Positions 20,664 to 29,006 of a stretch of DNA of 64,000 nucleotides are shown here, piece after piece. Under the pieces are notes generated by a model. That model had not been told where the DNA came from and made no database searches. It saw only the letters and a program-made list of their open reading frames with translations. The translations under genes and the position numbers were made by a program. Position 1 is the first letter of the stretch. Each line of letters starts with the position of its first letter. The stretch is from an uncultured Bacteroidota bacterium. GTDB lineage: Bacteria; Bacteroidota; Rhodothermia; Rhodothermales; Salinibacteraceae. The DNA is taken from NCBI GenBank assembly GCA_913056185.1, contig CAJXLV010000006.1:46254-110253 (forward strand). The letters run 5' to 3'.

Positions 20664-21428
20664 TCAGGCAAAATACTTCTCTTCGTGAATGGCCTCCTCG
20701 TCAATCCCAGCCCGCTCAAAAATGCCCTGTGCCTTTTCGATCATCTGGGGATGGCCACAGGTGTAGGCCGCCGTATCGTCCAGGGGAAAGTCCGCAGCGT
20801 CCAGATGCTTGCGCAGGACGTCCTCCACCCGCCCCCGTTCGCCGTCCCACTCCGGGTCGTCCCAGGGGCGGCTGATGGTGGGCACGTACCCAAACCAGTC
20901 GGCCCGGTCGGCGAGGGAGGCGAGTTCCTCGCGGTAGGTGCCGAGCTCCCAGGACCGGCTGGCGCCGTGCAGCACCAGCATGGGGGAAGGGGCATCGAGG
21001 GAGCCGGTGCGCAGGGCGCGCAGCTGATTGCGAATGATGCTGACATACGGCCCCACGCCGGTGACCGTTGCGGCCATGAGGTGGTAGGTGCGGTCCGTAT
21101 CAAGCGTAAACCGCCCCACGATTTTGTCGCGCATCCAGACGTCCGCGCCGGGGGAGAGGTCCCAGAGGTGGGGGGTGAGGGAGCCATCGTCGACGCGCTC
21201 GATGAAGAACTCGAGCTCTTCCTGCCCGGGTGCCGAGACGACCGAGTACGGGCGAAGGAGCGGTCGGTCGGAGCCATTTTGGGAAAGCCCGAGGGTGGCG
21301 TACTGCCCCGGCGTAAAGTGAACCGGTTCGTCGGCCTGCAAGCGAAACAGGGCAAGGTCGTCTGCAAAGTCGACCCGCTCCAGGAGAGTCAGTCGACTGT
21401 ACTGAGAAGCATCCATCCGTGCAGCCAT
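20664..21428 (-). CDS. fpr: Ferredoxin--NADP+ reductase, Fpr type
   Basis: 254 residues. The FAD-binding signature RPYSVVSAP and the nucleotide-binding GVGPYVSIIRNQ are in the expected order, followed by a CGHPQMIEKAQ block and the C-terminal EEKYFA, as in bacterial (E. coli Fpr-like) reductases. It moves electrons between NADPH and ferredoxin or flavodoxin in the cytoplasm. Two starts are close together (21428 and 21416, MAARMDASQY); 21428 is used. Same strand as the moxR/foldase genes downstream of it in coordinates, but separated from moxR by 126 bases, so the operon link is uncertain. Confidence 0.88.
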   Translation of the reverse strand: MAARMDASQYSRLTLLERVDFADDLALFRLQADEPVHFTPGQYATLGLSQNGSDRPLLRPYSVVSAPGQEELEFFIERVDDGSLTPHLWDLSPGADVWMRDKIVGRFTLDTDRTYHLMAATVTGVGPYVSIIRNQLRALRTGSLDAPSPMLVLHGASRSWELGTYREELASLADRADWFGYVPTISRPWDDPEWDGERGRVEDVLRKHLDAADFPLDDTAAYTCGHPQMIEKAQGIFERAGIDEEAIHEEKYFA

Positions 21429-21554
21429 GGCTTCGTGCAAAAGGGTGTGCGGTCGCTCAGCCCGCGGTGGAGGCACTCGAACGAGCAAGGATACCTTCTA
21501 TTTGAGGCCGTAGGGGGAGTTGCACGTGTAGAGCGTCTGCCGCAGAAAATGCCG

Positions 21555-22541
21555 TTATTTCTCGGTGAGCAGGCGCTCAATCAGGTCGACCGACGAGACG
21601 TTGTCAGCCTCGGCGTTAAAGCTGGGAACGATACGGTGGCGCAGCACGGGCACGGCCATACGCCGGATGTCCTCCTCGACCGGGGTCATGCGGCCCTGCA
21701 AAGCGGCAAGGGTCTTGGCTCCCAGGACCAGGTACTGCGAGGCGCGCGGCCCGGCGCCGTAGCTCAGGTAATCTTGTACAAAGTCGGGGGCCGCGTCGGC
21801 GTCGGGGCGCGTTCGCGTAACCAGGTCGACCGCGTGCTCGATCACGTTGTCGGCCACGGGAATGTTGCGGACGAAGGCCTGGTAGGTGTGCAGGTCATCG
21901 GCCGAGAGGACGGGGCGAACCTCCGTAGAGGTGCCGGCGGTGGTGCTCCGGACCACCTCCGTCTCTTCGTCGAAGGAGGGATAGTCGAGCCACAGGTTGA
22001 GCATGAAGCGATCGAGCTGGGCCTCGGGGAGAGGGTAGGTGCCCTCCTGCTCGATTGGGTTTTGCGTAGCGAGGACGAAAAACGGGCTGTCCAGGGCGTG
22101 CGTGTCGCCGGCCGCCGTGACGTGTTGCTCTTGCATTGCCTCCAGCAGGGCGGCTTGGGTTTTGGGAGGGGTGCGGTTGATTTCGTCGGCGAGGACGATG
22201 TTTGCAAAGAGGGGCCCTGCAGCGAACTCGAAGTGGCGGGTGCCGTCCGCCGTCTCCTGGATAATCTCTGTGCCCGTGATGTCGCTGGGCATGAGGTCGG
22301 GGGTGAACTGGATGCGGCTAAAGTCGAGGTCCAGGGCCTGCGCGAGGGTGCGCACGAGGAGGGTTTTGGCGAGGCCGGGCACGCCGATGAGAAGGGTGTG
22401 GCCGCGCGCCATGAGGCACACCACTACCTTCTCGACGATGTCCTCCTGGCCGACGATGACCTTTCCGATTTCGTTGCGGAGGCGGTCGTAGGCCGCGCTC
22501 AGGTCCTCGAGCGTGTCGGGGTCTTGGGGCGGAGAGGGCAT
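21555..22541 (-). CDS. moxR: MoxR-family AAA+ ATPase
   Basis: 328 residues. Walker A GVPGLAKT, Walker B IVLADEINR, and the sensor region ATQNPIEQEGTYPLPEAQLDRF are diagnostic for the MoxR branch. Such ATPases act as chaperones, often with VWA-domain (Bat/CoxE) partners. The only VWA protein in the window is at 9.7-11.9 kb, not adjacent. Here the neighbours are periplasmic foldases: surA lies 48 bases upstream on the same strand, which suggests cotranscription. Start at 22541 (MPSPPQDPD). Confidence 0.93.
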   Translation of the reverse strand: MPSPPQDPDTLEDLSAAYDRLRNEIGKVIVGQEDIVEKVVVCLMARGHTLLIGVPGLAKTLLVRTLAQALDLDFSRIQFTPDLMPSDITGTEIIQETADGTRHFEFAAGPLFANIVLADEINRTPPKTQAALLEAMQEQHVTAAGDTHALDSPFFVLATQNPIEQEGTYPLPEAQLDRFMLNLWLDYPSFDEETEVVRSTTAGTSTEVRPVLSADDLHTYQAFVRNIPVADNVIEHAVDLVTRTRPDADAAPDFVQDYLSYGAGPRASQYLVLGAKTLAALQGRMTPVEEDIRRMAVPVLRHRIVPSFNAEADNVSSVDLIERLLTEK

Positions 22542-22589
22542 GGGGAGCGCGGAGGCGATCGAGAAAGAGGACCGTGCAACAGGCAGCAC

Positions 22590-23996
22590 TTAGCGGCGCA
22601 GGGCCGTCAGCTCAGATTTGGAGATGCGGATGTCTACGTAGATCTCCTCGCGCAGCTCCTGGGTCCATTCTTGGAGCATCCGGTTTCGTTTTTCCCGCAG
22701 GGCGAGCTGGCGGATGCGCTCGTAGTCCGTGTCCAGACTCACCTGGTGGGCCGGCATGCGGCGCCCCAGCTTTACGATGTGGTAGGCCCGGTCGCCATTT
22801 AGCAGCTGCACGCGGGTGGGGGCGCTAATCTCGCCGGGAGAGAGGGAGCGGATGGTGCGCTGCCAGGAAGGGCCGAGGCGGTCCAGAACGAGGTCGCGGG
22901 TGCCGGATTGGGGGTCGGTCACACGGCCTCCGTTCTCGGCGGTGCGCTCGTCTTCCGAGTGCCGCCGCGCCATAAGTTCAAACGGCACGTCGGGGTTGTT
23001 CACGAGCGTATCGCGGACCGCGCTCAGAAATGCCTTGGCGCGCTCGCCGTCGGGCGCCTCGGGCTTGATGAGGATGTGGTTGAGGTCGACGGTGCTGCCA
23101 TCCTTGGCATTGATGCGGACGATGTGGTACCCCTGTTGGCTGTCGTTGTAAAACACCTGCGAGATGCGGCCCACGGGCGTCTGGGAAGCGACGGCGGCAA
23201 ACTCAGGGACGAGGTCCTCGAGGTTGATGTTTGTGAGCGCACCGGTTTCTGTGCCGGCGGCGTCCGGCGCGGAGAACTGGCGGGCCATGGCCTCGAACGA
23301 GGCGCCGCCGTTCACGATGGAGTCGCGAATGGAAGTGATGAGGGACTTGGCCTCGTCCTGCGCCTCCGGGGTGGGCTTGGGATAGCGCACCACGTGGGAG
23401 AGGCGGACGGTCTCTGGCTGGCGCGGCAGCGAGTCTTGCGGAATGCGCTCAAACCACTGTCGCACCTCGCTCGGGGTGATGTTGATGTCCCGAAGGCGCG
23501 TGCTGCGAAGCTGCTGAGCCAACAGCTGGCCGCGGAGGTCTTCGCGGAACTGGTCCTTGATTTCGAGAATGCTTTTGCCGTAGATCTCCTGCAGGCGCTC
23601 CTCCCCCCCGGCCCGCTGTTTCAGCTGCTGAATGCGGCGGTTCAGCTGGCTGGAGAGCTGTTGGTCAGAGACGGTGATGGTGGTGTCGCGGCGCGCCTTC
23701 TCGGCCAGCAGCTTCTGGTCGACGAGCTGGCGCATCGCGCTCATCCAGAGATTGGGCGAGTAGGAGCGGTTGGTGCGGCGGGTCTGGCGGCGCACCAGCT
23801 GGTCCACTTCGGACTTTAGGACCAATTCATCGCCCACGACGGCCGCGATGCGGTCGACCACCTGGGCGTCTTGGGCCTGTGCCGAAAAGCCCAGGGCACC
23901 GATGAGAAGAAGAGCGGCGGCCTGCCCCCACAGACGCCGAAGGGACAGACGCCGAAGGGAGGGGGGGCACGAGAGGAGGGACGGAAGATGATGCAT
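22590..23996 (-). CDS. surA: SurA-type periplasmic peptidyl-prolyl isomerase
   Basis: 468 residues. A signal peptide (LWGQAAALLLIGALGFSAQAQ) leads into a SurA N-terminal helical chaperone domain (VVDRIAAVVGDELVLKSEVDQ) and two parvulin domains, one from about residue 195 (LSHVVRYPKP) and one from about 300 (LNHILIKPEAP). This is the standard SurA layout. It escorts outer-membrane proteins through the periplasm. First of three consecutive foldase genes in transcription terms lies upstream; this is the last of them, 54 bases from its neighbour. A 15-base tandem duplication encoding LRRLSLRRL sits in the signal-peptide n-region. Confidence 0.93.
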   Translation of the reverse strand: MHHLPSLLSCPPSLRRLSLRRLWGQAAALLLIGALGFSAQAQDAQVVDRIAAVVGDELVLKSEVDQLVRRQTRRTNRSYSPNLWMSAMRQLVDQKLLAEKARRDTTITVSDQQLSSQLNRRIQQLKQRAGGEERLQEIYGKSILEIKDQFREDLRGQLLAQQLRSTRLRDINITPSEVRQWFERIPQDSLPRQPETVRLSHVVRYPKPTPEAQDEAKSLITSIRDSIVNGGASFEAMARQFSAPDAAGTETGALTNINLEDLVPEFAAVASQTPVGRISQVFYNDSQQGYHIVRINAKDGSTVDLNHILIKPEAPDGERAKAFLSAVRDTLVNNPDVPFELMARRHSEDERTAENGGRVTDPQSGTRDLVLDRLGPSWQRTIRSLSPGEISAPTRVQLLNGDRAYHIVKLGRRMPAHQVSLDTDYERIRQLALREKRNRMLQEWTQELREEIYVDIRISKSELTALRR

Positions 23997-24050
23997 GCAG
24001 AGCAGGCACGTGTGCGAGGAGCGAGGACGAGGGCCGCGGGAGTGGTGGGA

Positions 24051-24926
24051 TCAGCGAGCGGTTACGAGTCCGCGGGCCTGCGCTTGGCTACGGAGGCGTT
24101 CAACCTCATTGGTATATATCTGTTTCCGGGCGCGAATGCGGAGGCGCTGTCGGATTTGGGGAGCGACCCAGGCCAGGTCGGGGCGGGCGCCGGCCGCGCG
24201 GCGGCGATCGAGCCGCAGCACGTGGTACTGCCCGTCGGCCTGGAGAAGGGGCGCAGTGTCGCCGGCTTGCAAGTCGCGGAGCGCTTCTGGATCGAAGGGG
24301 ACCTGTTGGGCAAGGCGGTGCTCGGGCAGGGGCTGCTGCGAGAGGCGGTGGGCGCGGGCCGTATCCGAGGCGGTGCGGCGGACAAGTGCGGCCCAGGCCG
24401 AGTCCGCGGTCGGGGGCAGGTCGGCGAGGGTCTGGCGCGCGGCCACGGCCGCGGCACGGTCGGCCACAGGCAGGTACCGAACGCGAACGTACGGCTCGCG
24501 CAGCCGCAGCGACGCTTTGTGGCGCTCGAAGTAGGTGCGCACCTCGGCGTCTGAGGGGCGGAGGGAGGCGCCGTCGTAGAGACGAGAGGTGAGTTCGGCA
24601 ATAAGGACCGACCGCCGCTGGCGCTCCAGCCGACGTTGCACGGCAGGGACGGCGGCCAAGTCGCGCCGTTCGGCCTCGCGGTAGAGCAAGGTGCGCCGCA
24701 CCCACTGTTCAATGATTTGGGCACGGGCCGCGCTGTCCCGCTCGGTGTTGAGCCCTTCCAGGCGGCGTTCCAGGTCGGCCTGGGTAAGCGTATAATCGCC
24801 GACGCGGGCCACCGCAGTGGGCGACACTTCGCCGGACTGACAGCCCAGGGCCAGGCTGCTCAGGAGGGCGAGGCCAAGGGCCGCGCAGAGGGGGCGGCCG
24901 AGACGAAAAAGCCGAGAACGAAGCAT
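24051..24926 (-). CDS. PpiC/SurA-like lipoprotein, probably a degenerate foldase
   Basis: 291 residues. The N-terminus has a lipoprotein signal (GLALLSSLALGC, lipobox LALGC). A SurA_N-like helical region follows (VARVGDYTLTQADLERRLEGL). The central part where a parvulin domain should sit (VRVRYLPVADRAAAVAARQTL...GQYHVLRLDRR) keeps the outline but not the usual GGxxG-type or catalytic core residues. It therefore looks like a chaperone-only or degenerate isomerase tethered to a membrane. It is sandwiched between surA (54 bases) and another parvulin gene (9 bases), which strongly suggests one operon. Confidence 0.78.
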   Translation of the reverse strand: MLRSRLFRLGRPLCAALGLALLSSLALGCQSGEVSPTAVARVGDYTLTQADLERRLEGLNTERDSAARAQIIEQWVRRTLLYREAERRDLAAVPAVQRRLERQRRSVLIAELTSRLYDGASLRPSDAEVRTYFERHKASLRLREPYVRVRYLPVADRAAAVAARQTLADLPPTADSAWAALVRRTASDTARAHRLSQQPLPEHRLAQQVPFDPEALRDLQAGDTAPLLQADGQYHVLRLDRRRAAGARPDLAWVAPQIRQRLRIRARKQIYTNEVERLRSQAQARGLVTAR

Positions 24927-24935
24927 GGCGATGCG

Positions 24936-26912
24936 CTACGGCGTGGTGGAGGGGGCGGGCGGGAGCCGGCGGATGCGTGCGGGAAAGGTGTCCGCGTCGT
25001 ACCGCGTGCGGAGCTGCTGCATGGTGCGCCGCTCGATCCGCGCTTGGTGATCCTGCAGCACCGCACTGCGCGCCTCGGCAAAGCGCTTGCGGCGCGGGGA
25101 AAGGCGCGTGTCCCGAAGGAGGAGGAGCGACTGAGAGCCCTGAGCGACCGGTCCTACGGCTGCTCCGTCGGGGGCAGAGCGGATGGGCTGGTACACGGCC
25201 GGAGATTGGTCGGTGACGAAGACCGTATCGACGTCCACCAGCGAGTCGGGGGCGGCGGCCTGTACAGTGGCAGAGAGCGTACGGCCGTTCTCGTGTGCAC
25301 GACGGAGGGGCTGCAGCAGGGAGTCGGCGGGGGCCCGCAGCACAAGCGTACGAATGCGCTCCGGGAACCGGTAGCGGTCCCTGTGGCGGCGGTAGGTGTC
25401 GTGCAGCCCGGCCGTGTCGCGGACGGCGGCGGTCCACACTGAGTCTTGCATGTAGCGAAAGAGCAGCGTGCCCTCGCGATAGGTGCGGAGTCGGCGGCGG
25501 AGCGAGTCGCTGGTTTGCGCGTGTTGGGTGACCGCGTACTGACGCGCCTTCTCGTTGAGGAACGCGTCGAGGAGGGCGCCCAGCGTCAGCTGCGTGCCGC
25601 CGTCGGCCTGGGTGAGGTGCCGAGACAGCTGGGGCAGGGTGTAGGTAGAGTCGCCCAGGGTGGCAATGGGCGTGGGGGCTGGGGAGCGGGACAAAAGCGG
25701 GCGGGCGAGCGAGTCGAGCGCGGCGAGGCCCGTCTCGTTCAGCAGACGGGTCGTGTCCACCGTCACGCCGTAGTCCGATCGCACCTCGCGGGCAAAGGCG
25801 GCTTTGCGCTGCTGGGCGCGGGGCGTCCCCGCCACCTCGTCTTTGAGGGACGAATACGCCTCTGCAAACGAGGGCCGCTGCTGGCGGTCAGTGAGTTTTA
25901 GGAGATGATATCCGAATCGGGTTCGGACGACCTCGGAGACGGCCCCGACGGTGTCGAGACGGGCGACGGCAGTGCGGAGGGCTTCCGGGAGCTGATGCGG
26001 AGAGACCGTCCCCAGCGCTCCCCCGTCGGGGGCGGAGCGCGGGTCCTGCGAGTGCTCCGTGGCGGCCTCGGCGAATGTGGTGGCCCCGCGTACGATGTGG
26101 GCACGGAGCGAATCGAGGAAGGCGCGCGGCTGGGCGGCATTTCGTTGCGGCCGGCGCAGGATGTGCGACAGCTCGACGGGCGGCGGGGCGGGCCGCCGCT
26201 CATGCACCTTGAGCAAGTGGTAGCCGTACTGCGTCCGAAACGGCGCGCTAACCGTGCCCGGCTCCAGGGAGTACATGCGTTTCTCAAACGGAAGCACCAC
26301 CTGTCCGGCCCGGAGGGGACCCAGGCGGCCTCGGTAGCCCCGCGCCCCTTGCTTCCGGGCGGAGGGGGCGTCCGAATGGCGATAGGCCAAGTCGCCGAAC
26401 GGAACCCCCTGCTCTGCAGAGTCCGCGAGGGCCCGGAGGGCGCTCCGCGCAGAATCGGGCCCCGGTACGGAAGCGGGGCGCAGGAGAATGTGGCTGGCCA
26501 CGACAGCCTGGGCGCGCCGCTCGTACAGCGTCCGCGTCACTGGCTCGTACACCTCCGTGCGCATCACCGCGGGGCGGGCCAGCTGCTGGCGGTAGGCGTG
26601 CACGTCGCGCCGAATGCGGGGCAGGGTGTCCAGGGCCGCGTCGCGTGCCGCACGCACCTTCAGGCGATAGTGGAGGTAGGGGGTCAAAAACGCTCGATAA
26701 TCCGACAGGGTGCTATCGGAGACGGCCTCGGGCCCGCCCGCCGACGCAACAAATGCCGAGTCCAGCTCGGCCAGTGTAATGGTTGTGTCGGCAAATTGGG
26801 CCACTACAGTGTCGCGCGCGGCCGTCGGTCCGCCAGGGCTTGCGGCACGGACGGACCCGAGAGCCACGATCAGGAGAAGCACACACGACAGGGCAAGGAG
26901 GCGAGAGCGCAT
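24936..26912 (-). CDS. Large periplasmic peptidyl-prolyl isomerase with two parvulin domains
   Basis: 658 residues. Signal peptide MRSRLLALSCVLLLIVALGSVRA; SurA_N-like helical part; parvulin domain 1 from about residue 140 (VVASHILLRPASV ... FRTQYGYHLLKV) and domain 2 immediately after (VELSHILRRPQRN ... VVRTRFGYHLLKL). A C-terminal region of about 280 residues (from TLLNETGLAAL-like segments) is helical and Arg-rich with no recognised domain. The length is well above SurA. The first gene of the three-foldase run, ending 9 bases before the next. Start 26912 chosen for the signal peptide; the frame opens to 26981. Confidence 0.85.
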   Translation of the reverse strand: MRSRLLALSCVLLLIVALGSVRAASPGGPTAARDTVVAQFADTTITLAELDSAFVASAGGPEAVSDSTLSDYRAFLTPYLHYRLKVRAARDAALDTLPRIRRDVHAYRQQLARPAVMRTEVYEPVTRTLYERRAQAVVASHILLRPASVPGPDSARSALRALADSAEQGVPFGDLAYRHSDAPSARKQGARGYRGRLGPLRAGQVVLPFEKRMYSLEPGTVSAPFRTQYGYHLLKVHERRPAPPPVELSHILRRPQRNAAQPRAFLDSLRAHIVRGATTFAEAATEHSQDPRSAPDGGALGTVSPHQLPEALRTAVARLDTVGAVSEVVRTRFGYHLLKLTDRQQRPSFAEAYSSLKDEVAGTPRAQQRKAAFAREVRSDYGVTVDTTRLLNETGLAALDSLARPLLSRSPAPTPIATLGDSTYTLPQLSRHLTQADGGTQLTLGALLDAFLNEKARQYAVTQHAQTSDSLRRRLRTYREGTLLFRYMQDSVWTAAVRDTAGLHDTYRRHRDRYRFPERIRTLVLRAPADSLLQPLRRAHENGRTLSATVQAAAPDSLVDVDTVFVTDQSPAVYQPIRSAPDGAAVGPVAQGSQSLLLLRDTRLSPRRKRFAEARSAVLQDHQARIERRTMQQLRTRYDADTFPARIRRLPPAPSTTP

Positions 26913-27477
26913 GGGAAACGGTGGGATGAACCGGGGAGGGGCGCTGTTCTCCGACAGGAATGAACGAGATCGTGGGCGCACGCCTGGCGAACGAATCGTT
27001 TAGGAGACGGGAGGGGGCTCGCTGGGGACGTTTCCTCGCAAGGGCGGGGCCGTTGGAACGACGCGATGCGGTGGCGGGAGGGCGGTATACGCAAGGGCAG
27101 TGTACGCGAGGGCGTCTCTCTGGCAGGCGCTGCCTGCTTCACAGGTCGTCGGTCTCCAGTCCGCCCGGCGCAACGCTGGACACGATCCGGCAGTAAAGCC
27201 TCGGACACTCATTGTAGCAATTCTGCTTCGTCGGTTACAACTGTGCACTGGAAACTCCACCTGGGATTGATACGCGGCGCGATCTGCTGGGACGGGGACA
27301 CTTCGCAAAACCCCGGACAATTCTGGAAAACCGAGGAACTGAGCAGGATGAGGCATCTACCAAACCGCGGTTTTTTACGTCGCTAACAATTGATGTCGCT
27401 AATCGCAAAGGGGCACTTCTGAGCGATCGCCGCAGTGGTGTCTCACTTGTCACTCCAATCCGCAACCGCTCCCCGCA
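26913..27477. other. Divergent promoter region between the foldase genes and gltX
   Basis: 565 bases with no convincing gene. It holds a 12-bp perfect palindrome AAACCGCGGTTT (27362-27373) followed by TTT, and an 8-base direct repeat GTCGCTAA at 27379 and 27395. A possible sigma-70-like pair TTGTAG-18-TACAAC starts near 27214. These could control gltX, whose start is 75-115 bases further on. All are unproven. Confidence 0.45.
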
Positions 27478-28941
27478 ATGACCGCCGACCCTCCCGTTCG
27501 CGTTCGCTTTGCCCCCAGTCCCACGGGCCGCCTCCACATTGGCGGCCTGCGCACGGCCCTCTACAACTACCTCTTTGCCCGCAAGCACGGCGGCGACTTT
27601 GTGCTGCGGATTGAGGACACGGACCAGGCGCGCTACGAACCGGGGGCCGAAGACGACATCCGCGAGGCCCTGGCCTGGGTTGGGCTGGAGTACGACGAGG
27701 GGCCGGAAGAGGGTGGTGAGTTTGCTCCGTATCGCCAGTCCGAGCGATCCGACCTGTACCGCGAGTACGCGGAGAGGCTGATTGAGGCGGACCGCGCCTA
27801 CTACGCCTTCGACACGGAGGCGGAGCTGGAAGAGATGCGGGAGGACCACGGGGCTTACGACGTGACCACGCGTCGGCACATGCGCAACTCCCTCACCCTC
27901 TCTGATGATGAGGTCGAGCGTCTTCTGGAGGAGGACGACTTCGTGGTTCGCCTCAAGGTTCCGCGTCAAGCGTCCATTCATTTTGACGACGTCATTCGCG
28001 GAGGGGTCTCGTTCGACGCGTCGGAGGTGGACGACCAGGTGCTCCTGAAGTCCGACGGGATGCCGACGTACCATTTGGCCAACATCGTGGACGATCACCT
28101 GATGGACATCTCGCACGTGATTCGGGGGGAAGAGTGGCTCTCGTCCACGCCCAAGCACGTGCTCATGTACGAGGCGCTGGGTTGGGAGCCGCCCGCGTTC
28201 GCCCATCTGCCCCTCATCCTGAGCCCCAACGGCGGCAAGCTCTCGAAGCGGGACGCCAACCAGCTCGGCATCCCGGTGTACGTGGGCGACTACCGTACGG
28301 ACGGGTACGAGCCGGCGGCCCTGCTCAACTTCCTCGCGCTGCTGGGATGGGGCCCCGGCACGGACGAGGAGCTGTTTTCGCTCGACGAGATGACTCAGGC
28401 CTTCAGCCTCGACCGCGTGGGCGCCAGCGGCGTGCAGTTCGACCTCGACAAGCTGCGCTGGGTGAACGAGCACTACGTCCGCGCCCTGTCGATCGATGAG
28501 CTCGCGCAGAAGGCCCGCCCCTACGTGGAGGCGGAAGGGTATGAGGTGAGCGACGAGCGCCTGCGCACGATTTGCGAACTGGTGCAGGACCGCATCCAGG
28601 TGGTGCCTGAGGTGGCGACGGACAACCGCTACTTCTTCGAGGCCCCGGACGAGTACGAAGAGGCCGGCGTGGAGAAGCGCTGGAAGGACGCGTCCGCCGA
28701 TCTGCTGCTGGCCTACGCCGAGCGGCTGGAGGCGGTCGACACGTTCGACACGGACACTGTAGAGACGGAGCTCCGCGACTTGGCCGAGGAGAAGGACGTG
28801 GGCGCGGGCGCTGTCATTCACCCGGCTCGCCTTGCCGTGAGCGGCCGGTCGTACGGCCCGGGCGTGTTTGGGCTGCTCGCCGCCGTGGGGAAAGACGCCT
28901 GCATTCGCCGGATGCGACGCGCCGCCGAGGTGCTCGGGTAG
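27478..28941 (+). CDS. gltX: Glutamate--tRNA ligase
   Basis: 487 residues, class I synthetase. The HIGH-type motif LHIGG is at residues 20-24 and KLSKR near 254; the Glu-binding [10 protein letters not shown] block opens the protein and the C-terminal anticodon-binding helices follow. It is of the normal bacterial length and strongly acidic. As a glnS gene is next door, this is expected to be a discriminating GluRS that charges only tRNA-Glu, but that cannot be read from sequence. ATG 27478. Confidence 0.97.
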   Translation: MTADPPVRVRFAPSPTGRLHIGGLRTALYNYLFARKHGGDFVLRIEDTDQARYEPGAEDDIREALAWVGLEYDEGPEEGGEFAPYRQSERSDLYREYAERLIEADRAYYAFDTEAELEEMREDHGAYDVTTRRHMRNSLTLSDDEVERLLEEDDFVVRLKVPRQASIHFDDVIRGGVSFDASEVDDQVLLKSDGMPTYHLANIVDDHLMDISHVIRGEEWLSSTPKHVLMYEALGWEPPAFAHLPLILSPNGGKLSKRDANQLGIPVYVGDYRTDGYEPAALLNFLALLGWGPGTDEELFSLDEMTQAFSLDRVGASGVQFDLDKLRWVNEHYVRALSIDELAQKARPYVEAEGYEVSDERLRTICELVQDRIQVVPEVATDNRYFFEAPDEYEEAGVEKRWKDASADLLLAYAERLEAVDTFDTDTVETELRDLAEEKDVGAGAVIHPARLAVSGRSYGPGVFGLLAAVGKDACIRRMRRAAEVLG

Positions 28942-29006
28942 AAGTGTGGAGGGATGGATAGACATCTGGGCGCGATCAGCGTCCACACCTCCCCACATCC
29001 ACTCCT

